Below the pieces are notes generated by a model, which worked only from the letters and a program-made list of their open reading frames with translations, did no database searches and was not told the origin of the DNA. A program made the position numbers and the translations under genes. This document shows positions 18,157 through 27,077 of a stretch of 64,000 nt of DNA, one piece after another. Where the stretch lies: contig CAVPJV010000001.1 of the NCBI GenBank assembly GCA_963705515.1, positions 124,001 through 188,000 on the forward strand, in the 5' to 3' direction. The stretch comes from Gaiellasilicea sp963705515 (lineage in GTDB: Bacteria; Actinomycetota; Thermoleophilia; Gaiellales; Gaiellaceae). Within the stretch, counting starts at the first letter, position 1, and the number at the start of each line of letters is the position of its first letter.

Positions 18157-19875
18157 CTACTGGACCCATGACTGGGAGACGAGCCAGTAGAACTGCTTGC
18201 TGAACGTGAAGTTGCCGACGCGCTTCGAGACGAAATCGACGTGTTTCGGGTTGAAGAGCGTCGCCATCGGCGCCTGGTTGGTGACCATCCGGTCGATCCT
18301 CGCCCACTCGGCGTTGGCGGCATCCTCGTTCGTCACGCCGAGGTCGAGCGCCCTGTGCATGCGGTCGTTGATCGTCTTGTTGCAGAACCCCGCGATGTTG
18401 ATGCTCGAGTCGCTTCCGGGATGGAACGACTCGCACCCGAACAGGATGTAGAGAAAGTCGGATGCGGCGGGGTAGTCCTGGTACCACTGCTGCACGTTGA
18501 TCTGGACCTTGTTCTTCGTGTTCTGCACGTACGTGAAGAAGATGTTGCCGGAGATCGGCTTGACGCTCGCCTTGTAGCCGATCTGGTTGAGCACGCTCTG
18601 GAGGTAGACGCCGACCGCCTTGTTGACCTCGTCGTCCTGGGTGAGGACGACCACCTTCTGGCCGGCGGTGCCGGACTCCTTGACGAGCTGCTTTGCCTTC
18701 GCGAGATCGGGCGCCGACCAGCGCGCGCCGGGGTTCTTCGTGTACGGGCAGTACGGCTTGTGGCCGGGAAACCCGGGTGGCAGGACCTGACAGGACGGGC
18801 TTGCGAGGTTCGGCCCGCCGAAGAGGTTCACCGTCGCCCGACGGTCGATGGCGTAGTTCACCGCCTGCCGGGCCTTCAGGTTGTTGAACGGCGCCAGCCG
18901 CGTGTTCATCGGCGCGTACCAGAACGCCGTCAGCGGGTTGACGTGCACCTGCTTCGCGTAGCTCCTGCTGAGCTCGCCGAGCCGGTCGGCCGGAGGCGCC
19001 TCGAGTGTCCAGTCGGCCTGGTTGTTCTGAATTGCGGTGATCTGCGCCTCGACGGTGAGGCCGAAGGAGTACGTGATCCGGTCCGCGTAGCCGGCCGGCT
19101 GCGCGGCCTGCGACCACTGCTTGAAGTAGGGGTTGCGAACCATCGTCAGCTGACGGTTCGGGTTGTACGACGAGAACATGTACGGGCCGGTCCCGGGGAT
19201 CAGCTTCGTGCCCGAGTCCTTCGGCGGGGCGTTCGCCGGCAGGATGACGGCGTGCGGCACGGCCAGCTTGTACTTGAACTCCGGGTCGGGCGCCGTCAGG
19301 TTGATCGTCACGGTGCCGGCGCTCGCGTTGGCGCTGACGCCTCCCTTCAGCGTGCAGGTCGCAGGCTTGGCGATGCAGTCCTTCGCGCCGACGATGCCCG
19401 CATAGAACGTGCCCGACGTGGGGCTGCTCACCTTGAAGATGCGCTGAAGCGAGGCGACCACGTCTGCCGTCGTCACCGTCTTGCCGTTCGAGAACTTGAT
19501 CCCCTTGCGCAGCGTGAAGACCCACGTCCTACCGCCGTTGGTCGGGGTGGGCACCTTGGTCGCCAGGTCCGGGACGACCTCGAACGCCGCGTCGCCGCCC
19601 GCCTTCTTGAATCCGAGCAGGCCGTCGTACGTGGCCTGGTAGAGCTGCCAGTACTGGAGCGTGTAGTTGACCTGCGGGTCGATCGTCCCCCCGGCGGCCT
19701 TGGCCAGCAGCTTGAGCGTGCCGCCCTGGTGGGCAGCCATCAGCGCGGCCCGGTCACTTCCGGTGGGTCCCGCGGTTGGTGCAGGCTGCCCCGCCGAGCC
19801 GGTGCCGTAACCGACGGCGACGGCGGCGAGAGCGGTGAGAGTCGACGCGACGGCGATCGTTCGTGCCCGCTTCAT
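18157..19875 (-). CDS. Peptide/nickel-type ABC substrate-binding protein (family 5)
   Basis: This is a 572-residue secreted binding protein. ATG 19875 has AAAGGAG at good spacing. The signal peptide (TIAVASTLTALAAVAVGYGT) has no lipobox cysteine, which is unusual for a high-GC Gram-positive binding protein. Family 5 features include GGTLKLLAKAAGGTIDPQVN at the mature N-terminus, the NGGRTWVFTLRKGIKFSNG block, the hinge motif GTGPYMFSSYNPNR and FNNLKARQAVNYAIDR. It is the first gene of the five-gene importer operon and is separated from the permeases by a hairpin. It diverges from the amidase gene at 20013 across 137 bases, so shared control is possible. Confidence 0.93.
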   Translation of the reverse strand: MKRARTIAVASTLTALAAVAVGYGTGSAGQPAPTAGPTGSDRAALMAAHQGGTLKLLAKAAGGTIDPQVNYTLQYWQLYQATYDGLLGFKKAGGDAAFEVVPDLATKVPTPTNGGRTWVFTLRKGIKFSNGKTVTTADVVASLQRIFKVSSPTSGTFYAGIVGAKDCIAKPATCTLKGGVSANASAGTVTINLTAPDPEFKYKLAVPHAVILPANAPPKDSGTKLIPGTGPYMFSSYNPNRQLTMVRNPYFKQWSQAAQPAGYADRITYSFGLTVEAQITAIQNNQADWTLEAPPADRLGELSRSYAKQVHVNPLTAFWYAPMNTRLAPFNNLKARQAVNYAIDRRATVNLFGGPNLASPSCQVLPPGFPGHKPYCPYTKNPGARWSAPDLAKAKQLVKESGTAGQKVVVLTQDDEVNKAVGVYLQSVLNQIGYKASVKPISGNIFFTYVQNTKNKVQINVQQWYQDYPAASDFLYILFGCESFHPGSDSSINIAGFCNKTINDRMHRALDLGVTNEDAANAEWARIDRMVTNQAPMATLFNPKHVDFVSKRVGNFTFSKQFYWLVSQSWVQ

Positions 19876-19998
19876 TTCGTCTCCTTTGCCCTTCGAGGGG
19901 GCACCCCTCGCGGGATCGTTTGACCCCTGCCCCTTGCGGACGTGCGTCCGTGCGGCGATCGTAGCCACCGGTGCGCGGCAGCACAACGCCACGCCGCC

Positions 19999-20004
19999 TA
20001 GACT
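19999..20004 (+). promoter_or_regulatory. -10 element TAGACT, leaderless start of amidase gene
   Basis: The hexamer fits TAnnnT and ends eight bases before ATG 20013. No Shine-Dalgarno sequence precedes the start. Confidence 0.45.
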
Positions 20005-20012
20005 CGGCCCGG

Positions 20013-20951
20013 ATGAGTCGTGAGCACAGACTCGACGCGCGCGAGATCCACCACGACTGGGATCGGAGCCGCGAGCCCGCGCTCGTCATCCGCCCGGGCG
20101 ACATCGTCCAGTTCGAGCTGCCGATGGCGGGTGCGCGCCAGGTCTTCGAGGACTCGACTGTGGACGAGATCGAGTGGGACTTCGCGACGATCTACAACCT
20201 CGGCGGCCCGATCTTCGTCGAGGGGGCGTCGCCCGGCGACACGCTCGAGGTCGAGATCCTCGAGCTCAGCCCCGGGCCATGGGGCTGGGCCACGATCATT
20301 CCCGGGCTCGGACTCTTGCCCGACGACTTCGTCCAGCCGTACCTCAAGATCTTCGACCTCAGGGATCGCTCGGCCGCGACCCTCGCCCCAGGCGTCGAGG
20401 TCACGGTTCAACCGTTCCTCGGCACGATGGGCGTGCCCACCGATGAGCCCGGCCGCTTCGAGCCCTTCCCGCCGCACAAGGGCGGCGGGAACGTCGACTG
20501 CCGCCATTTGATCGCCGGCTCGACACTCTGGCTGCCGGTCTGGTGCGAGGGCGCGCTCTTCTCGTGTGGAGATCCGCACGCGGCGCAGGGAGACGGGGAG
20601 GTCTGCGTGACCGCGATCGAGTGCGGGATGGAGGCTGTGCTCCGCTTTAGCCTCAGCGATCGCGTGATCGCCGGTCCCGAGTATCGCGTGCCGCAGACGG
20701 TCGGAAGTCCCGGGCCGTACCACGGGACGATGGGGATCGATCCTGACCTGATGGAGGGGGCTAGGAAAGCGGTGCGGAACATGATCGCCTGGCTCGTGGA
20801 CGAGCACGGGTTGACCCGCGAGGACGCATACATCCTGTGCAGCCTCGCCGGCGATCTCCGGATCCACGAGCTCGTCGACGCGGGCGTCTGGAATGTCGGC
20901 ATGACCCTGCCCCTCGCCGTCTTCGGTCCCGCCGAGAGCGGAGGAGCGTGA
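20013..20951 (+). CDS. Acetamidase/formamidase family amidohydrolase
   Basis: The family hydrolyses short amides such as formamide or acetamide to ammonia and the acid. The 312-residue cytosolic protein carries the FmdA/AmdA hallmarks: VRPGD-type IRPGDIVQFELP, GPIFVEGASPGDTLEVEILE, GGNVDCRHLIAGSTLWLPV and the metal or active-site motif LFSCGDPHAAQGDGEVC. The C-terminal LCSLAGDLRIHELVDAG is also characteristic. Start ATG 20013 was preferred over an upstream in-frame codon because of the -10 element. One base separates its stop from the next gene, so amidase and peptidase are one operon, divergent from the peptide importer. Confidence 0.9.
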   Translation: MSREHRLDAREIHHDWDRSREPALVIRPGDIVQFELPMAGARQVFEDSTVDEIEWDFATIYNLGGPIFVEGASPGDTLEVEILELSPGPWGWATIIPGLGLLPDDFVQPYLKIFDLRDRSAATLAPGVEVTVQPFLGTMGVPTDEPGRFEPFPPHKGGGNVDCRHLIAGSTLWLPVWCEGALFSCGDPHAAQGDGEVCVTAIECGMEAVLRFSLSDRVIAGPEYRVPQTVGSPGPYHGTMGIDPDLMEGARKAVRNMIAWLVDEHGLTREDAYILCSLAGDLRIHELVDAGVWNVGMTLPLAVFGPAESGGA

Positions 20952-20952
20952 G

Positions 20953-21846
20953 GTGGACTCGCATGAGGGACGTTTCATCTGGAACGGCTACGAGACCTGG
21001 TATCGCGTGGTCGGCACACTCGACGGCGGGTCGTCCCCGACCCCCGTCGTCATCTGCCACGGCGGCCCCGGCGCCGCCCACGACTACACCGAGCCGATCG
21101 CGGAGCTGAGCCGCTTCGGCCGGGCGTGTGTGCTGTACGACCAGCTCGGGTGCGGGAACAGCCAGCACCTTCCGGACGCGCCCGCCGAGTTCTGGACGCC
21201 GCAGCTCTTCAAGGACGAGCTGGTCGCGCTCACGCAGCACCTGGGCATCGCGGCACGCCACGCCGTCGTCGGACAGTCCTGGGGTGGCATGCTCGCGATG
21301 GAGTACGCGCTCGACCACCCGGACGGCCTGCGCGGGATCGTCGTCGCCGACTCGCCCGCGAGCATGACCCTCTGGGTGTCAGAGGCGAACCGGCTCCGGG
21401 AGGACCTGCCCGCCGAGGTGCAGGCGACGCTGACCCGCCACGAGCAGGCGGGCACCACCGACGACCCGGAGTACGACGCGGCCGTGCGGGTCTTCTACGA
21501 CCGCCACCTGTGCCGGGTGCCGTGGCCGGACTGCGTCCAGCGCAGCTTCGACCAGATGGACGTCGACGCGACCGTCTACCACACGATGAACGGCCCGAGC
21601 GAGTTCCACGTCATCGGCTCGCTGAAGAACTGGGACATCAGCGCCCGCCTGCACGAGATCACGACGCCGACCCTGCTCGTCTCCGGCCGCTACGACGAGG
21701 CGACGCCGCTGATCGTCGGCCAGATCCACGAGCGCATCCCCGGCGCCGAGTGGGCACTCTTCGAGGAGTCGAGCCACATGCCGCACGTCGAGGAGCCGGA
21801 GGCGTTCCTCCGCCGCGTCGAGGACTTCCTGCAGACGATCGACTGA
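20953..21846 (+). CDS. Alpha/beta hydrolase, proline iminopeptidase / amino acid amidase family
   Basis: The family releases N-terminal proline from peptides or cleaves amino acid amides. The 297-residue protein has the oxyanion motif HGGPGAAHDY, the nucleophile elbow GQSWGG with Ser at about residue 109, an acid region LLVSGRYDEATP and the histidine in SSHMPHVEEPE. The cap domain lies between. The start GTG 20953 follows GGAGGAG and lies one base after the amidase stop. Pairing with an amidase and divergence from a peptide importer supports a role in peptide and amide turnover. Exact specificity cannot be read from sequence. Confidence 0.9.
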   Translation: MDSHEGRFIWNGYETWYRVVGTLDGGSSPTPVVICHGGPGAAHDYTEPIAELSRFGRACVLYDQLGCGNSQHLPDAPAEFWTPQLFKDELVALTQHLGIAARHAVVGQSWGGMLAMEYALDHPDGLRGIVVADSPASMTLWVSEANRLREDLPAEVQATLTRHEQAGTTDDPEYDAAVRVFYDRHLCRVPWPDCVQRSFDQMDVDATVYHTMNGPSEFHVIGSLKNWDISARLHEITTPTLLVSGRYDEATPLIVGQIHERIPGAEWALFEESSHMPHVEEPEAFLRRVEDFLQTID

Positions 21847-21862
21847 TCAGGCGGCGGCTCGT

Positions 21863-22246
21863 CTACGCGGCGATGGCCTCCTCGCTGGTCACCACGAACC
21901 TGACGCACCACGTGAACGTCTCGATGGCCGGGGGATCGGGGGGGTCGGCGCGTTTCGCGGCGACGGCAACACCGATGGCGCGCACTGTGGCACCCACCCC
22001 GAGACCCGAGCCGGCCACGGTGGCACTGAACTTCCCACGCGAGACGACGTCGGCGACCGTGCCGGACATCGTCAGCGCGGAGTTGGCCACCGTCGCCGTG
22101 GCAAAGCGCTCGCGCGGTGGTACGTCCGCGACGATCAGGATGCGAACGACCACGTCGTCGACCACCACGCCGTGGGTCTCGAACGGTCCCTCCACGAGGA
22201 GTTTGCCGTCGGCGCGGAGGGCAATCTTGTCGAATCTGGGTCCCAT
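21863..22246 (-). CDS. Conserved hypothetical protein, 127 residues
   Basis: I do not recognise this protein. The likely start ATG 22246 reads MGPRFDKIALRADGKLLVEG and has AAGGATGG upstream. An in-frame start 66 bases further up is possible. The sequence is rich in short beta-forming stretches (HGVVVDDVVVRILIVAD, FATATVANSALTMSG) and shows no signal peptide, membrane helix or catalytic motif, suggesting a small soluble beta protein. It is convergent with the peptidase gene at its end and lies just downstream of the large SARP regulator on the same strand, separated by about 80 bases. Confidence 0.6.
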   Translation of the reverse strand: MGPRFDKIALRADGKLLVEGPFETHGVVVDDVVVRILIVADVPPRERFATATVANSALTMSGTVADVVSRGKFSATVAGSGLGVGATVRAIGVAVAAKRADPPDPPAIETFTWCVRFVVTSEEAIAA

Positions 22247-22328
22247 CAGGCCACCATCCTTCCGAGTCGTGAACGGCTCCTGGGCGACTTCGAGGGGCCC
22301 CGATACCCACACCCTCGTGCCGATCGTC

Positions 22329-25300
22329 TCACGTTTGCTGCAAGACCGCTAGGTGGGCTCGCGCCTGCTCGAGGGCCACGCTGTTGCCCTTCTCCTCGTA
22401 GAGAGCGATGCCCTTCGCGACAGCTGTCCGTGCCTCGTCGATGCGACCCGCTCGCCGCTGGATGTGGGCGAGATCGACGAGAGCGTCGGCGCGGGCGTTG
22501 AGGAAGTCGGTCGACTCGCTGATCCTCACCGCCTCCTGCGCAAGGTTCTCGGCCTCGTCGTAGCGACCCTGCCCTGCGATGACCTTCGCCCGCACGCGTC
22601 GCCAGACGACCTGCGTGAGGAGGTCGTCCCTGGCGGCGAGCTGCTCGCTGATCTCAGTCAGCGGTCCGGCGTCCTCGTCGCGCCCCTGCGCGTAGAGCGC
22701 CTCAGCGAGATGTGCAGCCGTGGTCGGGCGGAAGGCTCTGTCGCCCATCTTCTCGAGCGCGAGGTATCCGGCACGGAGGCGCGCTTCGGCCGCGTCGAGA
22801 TCGCCGGCCAGGAGCTCGACGATCCCGTCGATATCCAGGGCCGAGGAGGATTGGGTCTGTCCAAGCTCCTCGAAGATCCCGTTTGCCTCGGCAAGGAGCT
22901 TTCGGGCGAGCTCGAAGCGGCCCACCATTGCGTGGAGCCCCGCGAGCGACCGCAGCGCCCAAGCCTCGGAGCCGGGGTTGCCGACCACCTCGGCGCGAAT
23001 CTCCTCACAGCGGCGGATCCCTCCGGGCACCGGGGTCGGCCCGAAGAACATCGACGACGCGACCCAGGACAAGATTTCGTTTCGCTCGTCTTCATCACCC
23101 GCGCGGCGAGCATGTTCTGCCGCCTTGTCCCAGGCCTCGGCCGCCGCTGCGGCGCGCGCCATGTTCCACTGCATCAATGCCTCGAGCTTCCGGGCTCTGC
23201 ACAGGCCGTGCTCGTCGCGAAAGGTCTCGAAGACGGGAATGACGCTTTCGACGACGCGCGTTCCCTCCTCGGTTGCTCCTTCGTCGACGCGCAAGAGCTG
23301 CAGGAACCGCTGCTGAACCAGCGCGTGTGAGTCGGCGCGATCGTCCTCGGCCGCCGCGGCGAGCTGTCTCGCCTCCGCAAGGACGAGCTCTGCATCGTCC
23401 AACCGGCCCGCCTCGATCAGCGCAGCCCCCAGCTCCGGGAGCAACGCTGCACGCCTTGGTGCGTCGAGCGCGAGCAGGTCAGCGGCTCGCTCGAGGAGTC
23501 CGATCGCCGCAGGAAGGTCACTCCGCGCCAGCGCCCTTCGACCTGCCGACTCGAGCCGCTGTGCCGATCTCGTCGCGAGCGTGGCGGTGTGCGTGTCGAT
23601 CGAACCGATGGCGGCTCGGCATCGATACGCCTGCTCCAGGTGGTAGCCGACGATCTCCTCGAACTCGCGCAGCCTCTCCCCGGCCGCGCGCTCGAGCCAC
23701 CCGGCGAAGCGCTCGTGCAGGTCGGCGCAGGTGCTCTTCGAGAGCGAGCGATACGCGGCCTCGCGAATCAGTGTGTGCCGGAAGCGGTATGCCTCTTCAT
23801 CCGCGAAGTCGGCGAAGGCGGGTCGAATCACGTCCCGGCGAACGAGATCCATCAGGCTGAGCTCGAGAGTCGGCTCGAACGAGTCGGGAGTGAGATCGCG
23901 CACCGCGCCACGATGGAAGACCGTTCCCTCGACCGAGGCCGCGGTGACGATCGCCCACTGGTCGGCCGGCAATCCCTCGACCCGGGCAGCGAGCAGCGCT
24001 TGGATCGACGAGGGGACCGGAAGGTCCGAGAGGTCGGACGACACGACCCAGCGGTCGTCCTCCCGCGTCAGCAACTGGTCGTCGACCAGCATCGCCACCA
24101 TCTCCTCTGCGAAGAGCGCGTTGCCCTCGACGGCCTCGGCGATCCGAGACTCGGCATCCGAAGGCAGCGGCGCCCGGTCGAGCAGGTTCGAGATCAGCTG
24201 CCGGGACTCCTCGTCGCTGAGTGGCTCGAGCAGGATCGAGGTCGCGTTCAGCTTGCCCCCGCCCCAGTCGGGACGTGCGTCGAGCAGCTCGGGCCGCGCG
24301 ATGCAGATCAGCAGGATCGGGACGTCGCGCGAGTAGAGCGCGATGTGCTCGACGAGGTCGAGGAACGTCGGCTCCGCCCAGTGGATGTCGTCGAACACGA
24401 CCACCAGCGGACCGGTGCGAGCGAGCGCCTCGAAGAGCTTTCGCACCGCCCAGAAGGTCTCCTCACTCGTTCCGCCTCTCGGGACGCCGAGTCCCAGCGC
24501 CGCGGCGATGCGCTCGGCGATCAGCTCTGCCTTCTCCTCGCCCGCGAGCCGCGCGGCGATCGCCACCGATTGCTTGCCGGGGTCCTGGCCTGCTGCGCGC
24601 GCCACGTCCTTCACGACCTCTGCAAGCGGCCAGTAGGTGATGCCCTCGCCGTAGGGCAGGCAGCGGCCCCTGCAGCACGGTCACCTCGTCGTCGAGTGCA
24701 TCGACGAACTCCTGCACCAATCGCGACTTGCCCACTCCGGCGCCGCCGAGCACCGTGAGCAGATGGCACGCTCGATCGCTGACTGCGTTCCCGAACACTG
24801 TCTGGAGCGCCGAGCGCTGACGCTCGCGCCCGACGAAGGGGGAGTCGAAACGGCGGAAGCGTCCGGGCGCATGGGCGAACACCGCGAGCAGGCTGAGACC
24901 GTCGACCGCCTCTCCATGCTTGACCGTCCGACTGGTACCCCGGTCGACCAGGACCGCGTCTCTCACGAGACGGTGCGTCGCCTCGCCGATCAGGATCTCG
25001 CTCGTCTCGGCCGCCTCCTCGAGCCGCTTGGCGACGTTGACCGCCTTTCCCGTCACGAAGAGATGGCCCTGCGAGTGGTCTCCGGCGATCACTTCGCCGG
25101 TGTTCACGCCGATCCGGGCGGCGAGCCGGACGCCCCACGAACGCTCGAGCTCGTCGTTGAGAACATTGAGTGCCTCGCGCATCTCGACGGCGGCCCGGAC
25201 GGCGCGCAAGGCGTCGTCCTCGTGCAGCACCGGAACACCGAACACGGCCATGACGGCATCGCCGATGTACTTCTCGACGATGCCCCCATGGCGCTCGACG

Positions 25301-26265
25301 ACCTCGCTCATCTCACCGAAGTAGCGTGCCAACAGGTTTCTGTGCGCTTCTGGATCGAGCTGCCGGCTCAGCCGTGACGAGTCGACCAGGTCGGAGAAGA
25401 CGATCGTGACGGTCTTGCGCACATCCGGCAGCCGTGGTCGCTCCACCGTCGACTCCGGCTCCGACGAGACTTCCCGGAGCGTTTCGTCCGAGGCCACGGT
25501 CGGTCCGCGCGATTCAAGCGCCGGATCCTGCCGAAGCATCGCCTGCTCGAGCTCCCGCAGCGGCAGGCTGGGCTCGATCCCCAGCTCCTCGACGAGCAGG
25601 CGTCTGGTCTCTTTGTAGGCCTGCAACGCCTCCGCCTGTCGCCCGGACCCGTAGAGAGCGCGCATCAGCTGGCCACGCAGCTGCTCTCGAAGCGGGTGCT
25701 CGGCGACGAGGGCCTCGAGCTCTCCGACGAGATCAGCGTGGCGGCCGAGCCGGAGCTCGAGCTCGACTCGCTCGCCGGTCACGAGCAGACGGAGATCCTC
25801 GAGCCGTGCGATCTCCGTGCGAGCGAAGTCCTCGAAGGCAAATTCCTGAAGCGGCGGCCCTCGCCAGAGCGCGAGCGCTTCACGCAGCAGTTCGACCGCG
25901 CTCTCCGGGTTGTCCTGCGAGCGCGCTTCGGTGACGAGCGTCTCGAAGCGGTCGCGATCGAGCTGCCCGGGTTCGAGACGGAGCAGATAGCCCGGCGGCT
26001 GCGTAACGATCAGCTCGTGGTTGGTGCTCGGCCGGCCCGGCTGGAGCAGTCGGCGCAGGTGCGAGACGTACGTCTGGATCACGTTGGCCGCCGATTCGGG
26101 TCGTTGCTCGCCCCAGATGTCGTCGATCAGCCGCTCGCTCGAGACGACCTCGTTCGCGCGCAGGAGCAGGCTCAGGAAGAGCGAGCGCTCCTTGGCGGCT
26201 CGCAAATGCACGACGCCGCCTGAGTCGTCAAGAATCTCGAGGGGGCCGAGGACGCGGAACTCCAT
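22329..26265 (-). CDS. SARP-adenylate cyclase-NTPase-TPR regulator (frame break near 24668)
   Basis: This is a single 1311-residue regulator once one extra base in the GGCCCC run at 24665-24670 is removed (joining VTVLQG to RCLPYGEGITYWPL). Domains in order: OmpR-type winged helix, residues 1-95 (MEFRVLGPLEILDDSG); BTAD helical domain, about 95-250; class III nucleotide cyclase, about 285-420, with both metal aspartates (FSDLVDSS, KYIGDAVMAVFG) and the NVAKRL transition-state residues, so probably active; STAND-like NTPase with Walker A GGAGVGKSR and aspartate-rich VVVFDDIHWAEP; then a long helical TPR-like tail. It resembles AfsR fused to a cyclase. It is divergent from the 64-residue ORF at 26426 across a region with SARP-type repeats. 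Confidence 0.85.
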
Positions 26266-26326
26266 GTGCGCGCCTCCGTGTTCGTCTCTGCTCTCCGGAC
26301 GACACTAGCACCGGGTTCGAGTGGTC

Positions 26327-26366
26327 TCCAGCGCCGCTCCAGCGGCCCTTCAGCGCCCCTGGAGCG
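26327..26366 (+). promoter_or_regulatory. Four heptamer direct repeats at 11-bp period (SARP-type box)
   Basis: The heptamers TCCAGCG (26327), TCCAGCG (26338), TTCAGCG (26349) and TGGAGCG (26360) are each separated by exactly four bases. SARP proteins are known to bind heptamer direct repeats repeated every 11 bp. The box lies between the divergent SARP gene and the small ORF at 26426. Confidence 0.6.
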
Positions 26367-26425
26367 CTCTCTGCGACAACGGATTGCGCGACTCGCGCAC
26401 CACAGAACTCGTCGAAGGAGGCACC

Positions 26426-26620
26426 ATGACCCACCTCGAGGCAATTCAGCAGCTGAGCGTTGATCACAGACGCCGGTTCCGGCAGGAGGCCGAGGCAGAG
26501 CGACTCGCTTTGCAGGCGCGCGGGCGGCGGCGGCAGCGTCGACGACGGCTGGCTCTGGACATCGCTCTTGAACGGCTGCTGCGGGGCCGTCACAGCGCCG
26601 GATACCAGGCGCCCGCCTGA
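26426..26620 (+). CDS. Small basic protein, 64 residues, divergent from the SARP regulator
   Basis: I do not recognise this protein by sequence. ATG 26426 has AAGGAGG at ideal spacing, one of the best ribosome sites in the window, so translation is likely. The product begins MTHLEAIQQLSVDHRRRFRQ, continues with an Arg-rich stretch (GRRRQRRRRLALDIAL) and ends SAGYQAPA; it is probably helical and strongly basic. Four SARP-type heptamers lie 60-100 bases upstream. The arrangement resembles Streptomyces afsR-afsS, where a SARP activates a neighbouring gene for a 63-residue protein, but no sequence similarity to AfsS is evident. Its end is nearly convergent with the gene at 26634. Confidence 0.6.
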   Translation: MTHLEAIQQLSVDHRRRFRQEAEAERLALQARGRRRQRRRRLALDIALERLLRGRHSAGYQAPA

Positions 26621-26633
26621 ACACGCCGGCCGG

Positions 26634-27077
26634 TCACGGACGGGGAAGCCGTTCGAGCAGGTCGAGCAGCTGTGCGATGGGAATGCGCGAGGCAAGGCCC
26701 CGCAGCAGGTCTGCGAGCCTGGGATCGAGCTGATTTGCTCGCTCCGCGTCGTCGAGGGCGCGCTTGAGACCTGCGCGCGCCAGATTCTCGAGCTCCTCCG
26801 GCGAGTCCCCGTGCTCCTGCGCGAAGCGCTCGAGCGTGGCGCGGCTCGAGAAAGCGAGCACGACCTCCTCCCGTGAGACGCCGAGCTCGCACGCGGCGCC
26901 GTCGAGCGCCGACAGGACGATCTGCTCGGCGACTTGCTCGAAGCCCTCCGCGCCGCGGTCCTGCCGAGGAGCGCACGGATCGGCGACTGCGGCCGGCGCG
27001 TACGACGCTCCGCCGAGGGCGAGATAGACGCCGACCAGTGCAACGGCCGCGACTGTGGCGAGGGCGATCGCGCGCAT
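26634..27077 (-). CDS. Hypothetical exported or membrane-anchored helical protein, 147 residues
   Basis: I cannot assign a family. ATG 27077 overlaps the stop of the MFS exporter gene by one base, so the two are co-translated. One N-terminal hydrophobic helix (AIALATVAAVALVGVYLAL) acts as signal or anchor. The rest is predicted helical and acidic, with FEQVAEQIVLSALDGAACEL and a C-terminal LADLLRGLASRIPIAQLLDL pattern. Two cysteines (DPC, AACE) are present. As the exporter's partner it may be an extracytoplasmic accessory protein; that is inference from position only. Confidence 0.65.
   Translation of the reverse strand: MRAIALATVAAVALVGVYLALGGASYAPAAVADPCAPRQDRGAEGFEQVAEQIVLSALDGAACELGVSREEVVLAFSSRATLERFAQEHGDSPEELENLARAGLKRALDDAERANQLDPRLADLLRGLASRIPIAQLLDLLERLPRP

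Noticed and set aside
26266..26425. Further small plus-strand ORFs in the SARP intergenic region
   Set aside because: They lack ribosome sites and overlap the heptamer array. Only the ORF at 26426 has a convincing start.
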